Part shown: piece after piece, positions 57,982 to 64,000 of the stretch
Layout of the letters: each line of letters opens with the position of its first letter
Numbering within the stretch: position 1 is the stretch's first letter
Assembly: GCA_036351775.1 (NCBI GenBank)
Contig: JAZBPX010000064.1
Location: 248,001-312,000 of the forward strand
Reading direction: 5' to 3'
Length of the DNA stretch: 64,000 bases
Source of the DNA: Pacificimonas sp036351775
Lineage (GTDB): Bacteria; Pseudomonadota; Alphaproteobacteria; Sphingomonadales; Sphingomonadaceae
Translations under genes and position numbers: made by a program
Notes under the pieces: generated by a model
Database searches by the model: none
Told to the model about the DNA's origin: nothing
The model's input: only the letters and a program-made list of their open reading frames with translations

Positions 57982-58387
57982 CATTGCCGGACGAATGGCG
58001 GACTCCGGCGCCCCGGCGACGCTGCACCTGACTCTCGAAGGCCTCCGCAAGCCGCGCGGCACTGTCCGCGTGTGCCTGTGGTCGCATGGCGATGGCTTTC
58101 CCGACTGCAAGAAGGGCGCGGGCGTCGTTAAAATCCATGCGCCGGTCGAGGGTGACCGCGTCGATTTGGACGTCGCCGCCCTGCCACCCGGCGATTACGG
58201 CGTGTCTGTGATCCACGATGAGAACGACAACCGAAAGCTCGACAAGAGCTTCATCGGCCTGCCCATGGAGGGCGTCGGCTTCTCCAACAACGCGTCTGCG
58301 GCTTTCGGCCCGCCTAAGTTCAAGCGCGTCCGGTTTGCCGTTGCCGGTGATACCACGCAGACGATCAAGCTGAAATACTACCTTTAG
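57875..58387 (+). CDS. DUF2141 family exported protein
   Basis: 170 aa from a GTG at 57875, with AAAGGA upstream; an ATG at 57794 would place the signal peptide far inside. The signal sequence is GKHRRARAASVGALAALPLMAMG. The DUF2141 core has LHLTLEGLRKPRGTVRVCLW, ALPPGDYGVSVIHDENDNRKLDKSFIGLP and GPPKFKRVRFAV. Function unknown. It overlaps the hydroxylase gene by 107 bp in another frame, so the two are translated from one transcript. Confidence 0.85.
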   Translation: MGKHRRARAASVGALAALPLMAMGTATPVPSTPQSDIAGRMADSGAPATLHLTLEGLRKPRGTVRVCLWSHGDGFPDCKKGAGVVKIHAPVEGDRVDLDVAALPPGDYGVSVIHDENDNRKLDKSFIGLPMEGVGFSNNASAAFGPPKFKRVRFAVAGDTTQTIKLKYYL

Positions 58388-58411
58388 CGGCTGGCCGGAT
58401 GGCCATCCGCG

Positions 58412-59308
58412 CTAGTCGCCGAACGCCGAGCTACGAAGCGCCCGCACCGCCTGTTTGGGATCGGTCAGCGCGCCGGGCGCGCGAACAAAGACGCTCAGCC
58501 CCTGATCCGCGGACAGCCGCCGGATGCGCGCCCGTTCCTCCCGTTTCAGCCGCTTGATGGTCAGCCGGTCGTCTGCATCCAGGTCGCGGGCAAAGGCCGT
58601 CTCTGCCAGCGACAGCGCCTTCAGCTTCTCCTTCGCCACCGCCAGGTCGCTCGCCAGCGTCGTATTGCCGCCATGGATGCGCGCATGGGCGTGGATGTGC
58701 GGGTCATGCACCGCCGAACCGAGCAGGCTGAGCGCGATCATGTGAAAGCGGTCCTCGCTCGTCGCCAGTCCGGAGAAGAACAGCCCGGCCCGGATCGCAT
58801 CCGCGCGCCGCACCAGCGTCGTCTCCATCGACACGCACAGGCCGGGCAGGAACGCCTTGTGCAGCCCGCGCTCAATCACCGTCGGTTCGTCGCTGGCGGG
58901 CGAAAACAGCGCCGCGAAGGTCGACCGGTCGAGATAGGTCTCCGTTTCCGGCCCGTCTTGGAACAGGCGCACCGCATCGCCGAACGCCATCACATGATCG
59001 CCAAGGATCGCCTCGAGCCGTTCCAGATGATCCGGCATCCAAAGATCGTCGGCATCCAGCCAGGCAATTCGCTCGCCCGTCGCCGCCGCGACGCACGCAT
59101 TGCGCGCGCCCGAAATGCCGCGATTCGCTTGGCGGATCAGGCGCACGGGATAGCGCGCGGCAATCTCCGCGGTGTCATCGGTCGATCCATCATCCACGAC
59201 CACGATCTCGTCGGGCGGCCGCGTCTGCCCCAGCGCACTCTCCAGCGCCTCGGCCAGAAAGGGGGCAGCGTTGTAAGCGGGGATCAGGCAGCTAATGGTC
59301 ATAGCCAT
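58412..59308 (-). CDS. Glycosyltransferase family 2
   Basis: 298 aa. GT-A fold start ISCLIPAYNAAPFLAEALES, with DDGSTDD and the DxD-like AWLDADDLWMPD for nucleotide-sugar/metal binding. The C-terminal half is helical and Arg/Lys-rich. It shows no membrane spans. The acceptor is unknown. It could glycosylate a xanthophyll or a cell-surface glycan, but only its position supports the former. Confidence 0.92.
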   Translation of the reverse strand: MAMTISCLIPAYNAAPFLAEALESALGQTRPPDEIVVVDDGSTDDTAEIAARYPVRLIRQANRGISGARNACVAAATGERIAWLDADDLWMPDHLERLEAILGDHVMAFGDAVRLFQDGPETETYLDRSTFAALFSPASDEPTVIERGLHKAFLPGLCVSMETTLVRRADAIRAGLFFSGLATSEDRFHMIALSLLGSAVHDPHIHAHARIHGGNTTLASDLAVAKEKLKALSLAETAFARDLDADDRLTIKRLKREERARIRRLSADQGLSVFVRAPGALTDPKQAVRALRSSAFGD

Positions 59309-59393
59309 TTGCTATCCACCCGACGGGCTCCTTCCGGTCAACGAACGATTGACGAAGGCCTGCGCGGCCATCAATCTTGTCGTCAGCAATTGT

Positions 59394-59487
59394 TCCCAGG
59401 GGTGCCGGCGTTTTTCGGCTGAGATCGCGCTGCCTTCGCGCGGAACCCTTCGAACCTGAACCGGGTCGTGCCGGCGTAGGGATGGAG
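59394..59487 (+). promoter_or_regulatory. TPP riboswitch (THI element)
   Basis: The thi-box core is intact: GGGGTGCC, CTGAGA at 59419-59424, ACCCTTCGAACCTGAACCGG and GCCGGCGTAGGGA. It lies upstream of thiC, so thiamine pyrophosphate probably represses thiC by masking its start region. Confidence 0.93.
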
Positions 59488-59548
59488 AACTTCACTGCGC
59501 GCATCCCGCGCCGTCCGCGTCCCCCTTTGAGACGAGGACCGAACCATT

Positions 59549-61420
59549 ATGGCCGACATTCCCGCCCGCACCGAGCTGAAGGTCACCACTGGCCCCCTGC
59601 CCACCAGCCGCAAGCTGTACCTCAACGGCAAGCAGCACCCGGACATCCGCGTCCCCGTCCGCGAAATCGCCCTCGAGACATCCAGCCTCGAACCGCCGGT
59701 CCGTGTCTACGACCCCACCGGCCCCTACACCGATGACAGCGTCACCATCGACATCATGAAGGGCCTGGACGACGTACGCGGCGACTGGATTCGCGCTCGC
59801 GGCGACGTGGAGGACTATGAGGGCCGCGCCGTCCGCCCGGAGGATAACGGCATTCGCGGGTCGAAGTCCGCTTCCGCCGCTCCCACATTCCCGAACGTCG
59901 TCAAGCGCCCCCTCCGCGCGAAATCAGGACAGGCCGTCACGCAGATGGCCTACGCCAAACGCGGCATCGTCACGCCGGAAATGGAGTATGTCGCCATTCG
60001 CGAGAATCTCGGCCGCGAACGCCTGATCGAGAACCGTGACCCCGGCCAGCCCATGGGCGCCGAAATCCCCGACCTCATCACGCCGGAATTCGTGCGGGAC
60101 GAGGTCGCGCGCGGCCGCGCCATCATCCCGGCGAACATCAACCACCCCGAGCTCGAACCGATGGCCATCGGCCGCAACTTCCTCGTGAAGATCAACGCCA
60201 ATATCGGCAACAGCGCGGTCGCCAGCGATGTCGCCGCCGAGGTCGACAAGATGGTCTGGGCCATCCGCTGGGGCGCCGACACCGTCATGGACCTCTCCAC
60301 GGGCGACGACATCCACACGACCCGCGAATGGATCCTCCGCAACTCCCCCGTCCCCATCGGCACCGTCCCCATCTACCAGGCGCTCGAAAAGGTCGGCGGC
60401 ATTGCCGAGGACCTCAATTGGGAGATCTTCCGCGACACGCTGATCGAACAGGCCGAACAGGGCGTCGACTATTTCACCATCCACGCCGGCGTAAGGCTGC
60501 CGTTTGTCCCCATGACGGCCAAACGGGTTACGGGCATCGTCAGCCGCGGCGGCTCGATCATGGCGAAATGGTGCCTCGCCCATCACAAGGAGAGCTTCCT
60601 CTACGAACGCTTCGCCGAGATCTGCGAGATCTGCCGCGCCTATGACGTGTCATTCTCGCTCGGCGATGGCCTGCGCCCCGGCAGTATCGCCGATGCCAAT
60701 GACGAGGCGCAGTTCGCGGAGCTGAAGACCCTCGGCGAGCTGACGAAAACCGCCTGGGACCAGGACTGTCAGGTCATGATCGAGGGGCCGGGCCACGTCC
60801 CCATGCACAAGATCAAGGAGAATATGGACCTGCAGCTGGAGGAGTGCCATGAGGCACCCTTCTACACGCTCGGCCCCCTCACCACCGACATCGCGCCAGG
60901 CTATGACCACATCACCTCGGCCATCGGCGCGGCGCAGATCGGCTGGTTCGGTACGGCCATGCTCTGCTATGTCACGCCAAAGGAGCATCTTGGCCTCCCC
61001 GACCGCGACGATGTGAAGGTCGGCGTCGTCACCTACAAGCTCGCCGCCCACGCCGCCGACCTCGCCAAGGGGCACCCGGCGGCCCAGCTGCGCGACGACG
61101 CGCTGTCCCGCGCCCGCTTCGACTTCCGCTGGCGCGACCAGTTCAACTTGTCGCTGGACCCCGAGACCGCCGAACAGTTCCACGACCAGACCCTGCCGGC
61201 GGAGGGCGCCAAGACCGCCCATTTCTGCTCCATGTGCGGCCCGAAATTCTGCTCGATGAAGATCACGCAGGACGTGCGGGATTACGCGGCTAAGCTCAAC
61301 ACCGACGAGATGACCGCGGCGGAAGAGGGGATGAAGGAGATGAGCGACCTCTACCGCGCGAAGGGCGAGAAGCTGTACCTGCCAGAGGACGAGATCGCGG
61401 CGGACCGGCAGAAGGGCTAG
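59549..61420 (+). CDS. thiC: Phosphomethylpyrimidine synthase
   Basis: 623 aa. Matches ThiC throughout (VYDPTGPYTD, YAKRGIVTPEMEYVAIREN, TVPIYQALEKVGG, IEGPGHVPMH). The radical-SAM [4Fe-4S] Cys motif is the C-terminal CSMCGPKFC (Cys560, 563, 568). It makes the pyrimidine half of thiamine from AIR. Controlled by the upstream TPP riboswitch. Length is normal. Confidence 0.98.
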   Translation: MADIPARTELKVTTGPLPTSRKLYLNGKQHPDIRVPVREIALETSSLEPPVRVYDPTGPYTDDSVTIDIMKGLDDVRGDWIRARGDVEDYEGRAVRPEDNGIRGSKSASAAPTFPNVVKRPLRAKSGQAVTQMAYAKRGIVTPEMEYVAIRENLGRERLIENRDPGQPMGAEIPDLITPEFVRDEVARGRAIIPANINHPELEPMAIGRNFLVKINANIGNSAVASDVAAEVDKMVWAIRWGADTVMDLSTGDDIHTTREWILRNSPVPIGTVPIYQALEKVGGIAEDLNWEIFRDTLIEQAEQGVDYFTIHAGVRLPFVPMTAKRVTGIVSRGGSIMAKWCLAHHKESFLYERFAEICEICRAYDVSFSLGDGLRPGSIADANDEAQFAELKTLGELTKTAWDQDCQVMIEGPGHVPMHKIKENMDLQLEECHEAPFYTLGPLTTDIAPGYDHITSAIGAAQIGWFGTAMLCYVTPKEHLGLPDRDDVKVGVVTYKLAAHAADLAKGHPAAQLRDDALSRARFDFRWRDQFNLSLDPETAEQFHDQTLPAEGAKTAHFCSMCGPKFCSMKITQDVRDYAAKLNTDEMTAAEEGMKEMSDLYRAKGEKLYLPEDEIAADRQKG

Positions 61421-61424
61421 CGCC

Positions 61425-61859
61425 ATGTCCGCCGCCCGCACCGACACGGCCCCGGCGACGTCGGACGGCCCCGACACCCCAGCCTCCCGGGCGCAAGCAC
61501 AGGATGGCGGGCGCGCCGCCCCCGCCCTGCCGCTCGATGAGGAGCAGGAGCGCCACCGCCGCCGCCTGCCGCGCGTCGGCCTGGTCCTGACGGCCATCTA
61601 TGTCGCGGGCCTGGTCGTCTACCTGGTGGTGCAGGGCCAGAACCCCGCCGATCTGGCGCTGAACGAACTCGGCGATTTTCTCGGCGGCGTGTCCAGCCCG
61701 CTAGCCTTCCTCTGGCTCGTCCTCGGCTTCTTCCAGCAGAGCCGCGAGATCAAACTCAGCGGCCGCGCCCTCGAACTCCAAGCCCGAGAAATGCGCCGCA
61801 GCGTGGACGAGCATAGGCGGCTGGCATCAGACGGTAGCCCGAAAGTCAGCGACGGATAA
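61425..61859 (+). CDS. Small membrane protein
   Basis: 144 aa, starting 4 bp after thiC. Two membrane segments (GLVLTAIYVAGLVVYLVVQG and LAFLWLVLGFFQQ) are flanked by a disordered Ala/Pro-rich N-terminus and a helical, charged C-terminus (ELQAREMRRSVDEH). No domain recognised. The spacing suggests co-transcription with thiC, but there is no functional link in the sequence. Confidence 0.75.
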   Translation: MSAARTDTAPATSDGPDTPASRAQAQDGGRAAPALPLDEEQERHRRRLPRVGLVLTAIYVAGLVVYLVVQGQNPADLALNELGDFLGGVSSPLAFLWLVLGFFQQSREIKLSGRALELQAREMRRSVDEHRRLASDGSPKVSDG

Positions 61860-61887
61860 CGCTTGAACCCAAATCGGACGACGTGAC

Positions 61888-62562
61888 CTAACGGTCGTCG
61901 TAACCCCATACAGGGGGCGGTGTGGGAACGGGATTTGTCAAATCGAAGCGGACGCGGAACAGGCGGCCGCTTGGGCGGGCCAATTCATAGACGAAAGTCT
62001 CGCCGAGGATGATCTCCATCGCCCACACATTCTCGGTCGATGCGGAGAGACCTTCGCGCTGGAACAAAGCCACTGAAAAGGCACCGACGGGAAACTCCTG
62101 ACGGATCGCCGTAGCCGCCGATACACTGGGGCGAGCAATTGGTCCAGCCACCGTATCGCCGCCATATTGCGTGACCGCGTCCTCCGATCCGTCCTCATGA
62201 CGGTGATCATGTTTCAGGCGCAGCCCGCCCGCGTCCGTGCGCGTCAGCACCCAAGTTCGTGACCTGTCTTCGCCCACATGCAGAGGAATGCGCACCGCGT
62301 CATAGCTGCAGTCACGAACGTGCATAACGACCGGTTGGGTCGTCCAGGGCGAATTCGGGTCGGCAGGCGTCCCGTCTGCCTCCCGGTCCACCTCAACCTC
62401 GCCGGCAAACGCCAGACCGCAGAGCGCAGAGAGAGTCGATAGGAACTCGTCAGTCCGATCGGCCTGATCGGCGCGATCGTCCGACATCGGACCCAGGCCC
62501 GCCATCGATGCGCAGCCGGACAGCAATAATGTGACGGCAAGGGCCTGCAGGTTCGTTTTCAT
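61888..62562 (-). CDS. Lipoprotein of unknown function
   Basis: 224 aa from the ATG at 62562; open sequence upstream to 62853 overlaps the next gene and is rejected. Lipobox TLLLSGC. Cys residues in ALCGLAF and VRDCSYD may form a disulfide. A beta-rich domain follows, ending TPPPVWGYDDR. No family recognised. Confidence 0.78.
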   Translation of the reverse strand: MKTNLQALAVTLLLSGCASMAGLGPMSDDRADQADRTDEFLSTLSALCGLAFAGEVEVDREADGTPADPNSPWTTQPVVMHVRDCSYDAVRIPLHVGEDRSRTWVLTRTDAGGLRLKHDHRHEDGSEDAVTQYGGDTVAGPIARPSVSAATAIRQEFPVGAFSVALFQREGLSASTENVWAMEIILGETFVYELARPSGRLFRVRFDLTNPVPTPPPVWGYDDR

Positions 62563-62644
62563 CTGCGCGACCTTAATGAAGGCCTCGCCGCTCGCAAGCG
62601 ACCGCAGGCGAAGTCCGCGATCCGATGCGTGGACGGGTAAGCAA

Positions 62645-63277
62645 CTAGGCCGCCAAACGCTCCTCGCATCTCCTGACTTGCGTCGTAATCGCCGCCCGCA
62701 GATCCTGAGGCTTGTCACCTGCCAGCACCTCGATCCAGCCGATTCCAGCTCTTCGCAGAGCCTCCCGCTTGACCGCGTCGCGGGCTGCAGCGTCCTTCTG
62801 ATAGTGGCCGCTGCCCTGATATTCCAGCGCAGCAACTGGCCGCCAATTTTCATCGACGACGATCAGGTCGCAGCGCTTTGCATTGACTGCCAAATAAGCG
62901 CTCTTGCACGGCGACTGCACCGCTTCGCCAAGCGCGACCTGCGGGCAGACGCGCCAGCCCGGTGCGATTTCCGCCAGTACCGCTTCGGCCTCCGCCGCGA
63001 CTCGCGCCTCTCGCTTCGAGAGCAGCGGCTGGGAGGCAAACTGCGATTGCATGACCTTTTCTAATTGCTCGGTAGCCGAGCGCTTGCCACCAGAGGTTCT
63101 GTTAACCGGGTTATGATCCCGTCCCGGCTTCCTTTCGCCAGTGACTGTCCGTGATCGGCCATTCAACCTCGGCACGGTCCGTAGCCGCTTTCGTTTGGGA
63201 AAGATGACGCTCGAGAACGTGCCGAAGATCATCACTCCGACGGCAATCGCGATCATGGTGGACAAATCGCCAGTCAT
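62645..63277 (-). CDS. DUF2726 domain protein with membrane anchor
   Basis: 210 aa from the ATG at 63277, which has GAGGAGACC upstream. An N-terminal membrane helix (MIAIAVGVMIFGTFSSVIF) is followed by a basic linker, then a DUF2726 domain (LLSKREARVAAEAEAV, CPQVALGEAV, CDLIVVDENWRPVAALEYQGSGH, DAVKREALRRAGIGWIEV). This is a restriction-endonuclease-like fold with a DxxE-type region (D in CDLIVVD, E in ALEYQ). Activity unproven. Confidence 0.85.
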   Translation of the reverse strand: MTGDLSTMIAIAVGVMIFGTFSSVIFPKRKRLRTVPRLNGRSRTVTGERKPGRDHNPVNRTSGGKRSATEQLEKVMQSQFASQPLLSKREARVAAEAEAVLAEIAPGWRVCPQVALGEAVQSPCKSAYLAVNAKRCDLIVVDENWRPVAALEYQGSGHYQKDAAARDAVKREALRRAGIGWIEVLAGDKPQDLRAAITTQVRRCEERLAA

Positions 63278-63452
63278 GCAGGGTCTCCTCTTCGCTTCCC
63301 AGCTTGCCCGCGCAGTTCTTTCGGAAACGCTAACCCGCTTTCGAAATAGGCGTTTGCGTGGTTTGGTCCGTTTCATGCCTGCCGCGCCCGCACTGGGTTC
63401 TTGACGCCCCCCTGCCGTCGTATCCGGTTTGGCTCCTCACGCGCGAATAAGG

Positions 63453-63470
63453 GTGTGACCCAGTGTGACC
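63453..63470. promoter_or_regulatory. Direct repeats GTGTGACC, 10-bp pitch
   Basis: GTGTGACC occurs at 63453-63460 and 63463-63470, 21 bp before the ATG of the downstream lipoprotein. It may bind a dimeric regulator. The rest of 63278-63490 holds no gene. Confidence 0.3.
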
Positions 63471-63490
63471 TACAGGATAGAAAAGCGGCC

Positions 63491-63946
63491 ATGATCCGCC
63501 CTGCCGCAGCCATTCCGCCAGCCCTCCTCCTCGCCGCCTGTTCCGATGCCGCACCGCCCAGCGATGGCGGGCCGGACCTCGTCACGGATGAGGGCGGGAT
63601 CACGCGGCCCTTTGCCGGGATCGCAGCGGATGAGGTGGTCAGCTTTGGCGGGACCGAGCCCTTCTGGTCGGTTACGCTCTCCGGCGATACCGCGACCTAC
63701 AGGACGCCGGAGCTGCCGGCGGGCGAGGCCATCGCCGTTACACGCTTTGCCGGGCGCGGCGGGGTGTCGTGGACGGGCGAGTATGCAGGCCGCCGCTTCG
63801 CCCTGACCGCGACGCCCGGCCTGTGTTCCGATGGCATGTCGGACCGCACCTACCCCTATTTCACGCTGGCCGAGGTGGACGGGCGGACGCTCGAGGGCTG
63901 CGCCCACACCGACCGCCAGCCCTTCACCGGCCCCGCGGCCCCCTGA
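63491..63946 (+). CDS. Lipoprotein with COG3650-like domain
   Basis: 151 aa from the ATG at 63491. Lipobox LLLAAC. The mature domain VVSFGGTEPFWSVTLSGDTATYRTPE with GLCSDGMSDRTYPYFTLAEV is the COG3650-type pattern seen in small membrane-attached proteins. Function unknown. The upstream open frame to 63401 is not supported. Confidence 0.82.
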   Translation: MIRPAAAIPPALLLAACSDAAPPSDGGPDLVTDEGGITRPFAGIAADEVVSFGGTEPFWSVTLSGDTATYRTPELPAGEAIAVTRFAGRGGVSWTGEYAGRRFALTATPGLCSDGMSDRTYPYFTLAEVDGRTLEGCAHTDRQPFTGPAAP

Positions 63947-63960
63947 TAGGACCAGTGACG

Positions 63961-64000
63961 ATGACCAGGCCGAAATATTCCGTTCCCTTCGTCGACCGCA
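63961..64000 (+). CDS. Start of a gene cut by the window end
   Basis: ATG at 63961 with GATAGGACC upstream opens MTRPKYSVPFVDR and runs off the end. Only 13 residues are visible, so no product can be named. Confidence 0.4.
   Translation, partial: MTRPKYSVPFVDR

Noticed and set aside
1..64000. CRISPR array, insertion sequence or prophage
   Set aside because: No regularly spaced direct repeats with unique spacers, no transposase, integrase or phage structural protein seen; the repeats found are short palindromic elements.

Overview
The window is a high-GC chromosomal segment of an alphaproteobacterium, most likely of the order Sphingomonadales. The case rests on the gene mix: a crtW/crtZ/crtY/crtI/crtB carotenoid locus with a candidate 2-hydroxylase and a sulfotransferase, a large TonB-dependent receptor, a peptidase S10, a SulP transporter, a DUF2855 protein, many small lipoproteins, and short CGTC...CCAG palindromic repeats. 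Placement is an inference; there is no rRNA. I see no insertion sequence, transposase, integrase, phage gene or CRISPR array. The two tRNAs are Pro(CGG) and Lys(TTT).

Layout. 0-8.2 kb: YceI protein, a CMD/VOC gene pair, an L,D-transpeptidase, a membrane protein with a GT4 glycosyltransferase, a cytochrome P450 and an alpha/beta hydrolase. 8.2-18.6 kb: housekeeping and CoA metabolism (stand-alone AsnC ligand-binding domain, tRNA-Pro, ferredoxin-NADP reductase, a cyclophilin interrupted by an in-frame stop, enoyl-CoA hydratase, phospholipase D-like protein, epoxide-hydrolase-like protein, CaiB-type CoA transferase, tRNA-Lys, folK, type-5 uracil-DNA glycosylase, quinone oxidoreductase, and a small secreted protein behind 11-bp-phased Pho-box-like repeats).

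18.6-35.2 kb is the most interesting part. A complete gspC-to-gspN type II secretion operon runs leftwards. A set of envelope genes runs rightwards from the same intergenic region: a lipoprotein with a GspC-like HR plus PDZ layout, a Pro-Thr-linker lipoprotein that looks like a surface beta-helix protein, and a 966-residue TonB-dependent receptor closed by a strong terminator. The secretin ends in what looks like a SPOR domain. I propose that this T2SS is dedicated to exporting or assembling the lipoprotein/receptor pair.

35.2-49.8 kb: a TraR/DksA-type zinc-finger gene broken by an in-frame TAA, a serine hydrolase, an M20 amidohydrolase, a SnoaL-like secreted protein, a DUF3617 protein, uvrB, several lipoproteins, a peptidase S10, a DUF2855 protein and a SulP transporter.

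49.9-58.4 kb is the carotenoid locus. crtZ and a sulfotransferase run rightwards, overlapping by TTGA. crtW-crtB-crtI-crtY run leftwards and converge on them. A sterol-desaturase-family hydroxylase (candidate crtG) and a DUF2141 protein run rightwards beyond a 0.55-kb array of REP-like repeats. Together these could make hydroxylated, ketolated and sulfated C40 xanthophylls; no crtE is present. 58.4-64 kb: a GT2 glycosyltransferase, a TPP riboswitch with thiC, small membrane and lipoproteins, a DUF2726 protein, and the first bases of a further gene.
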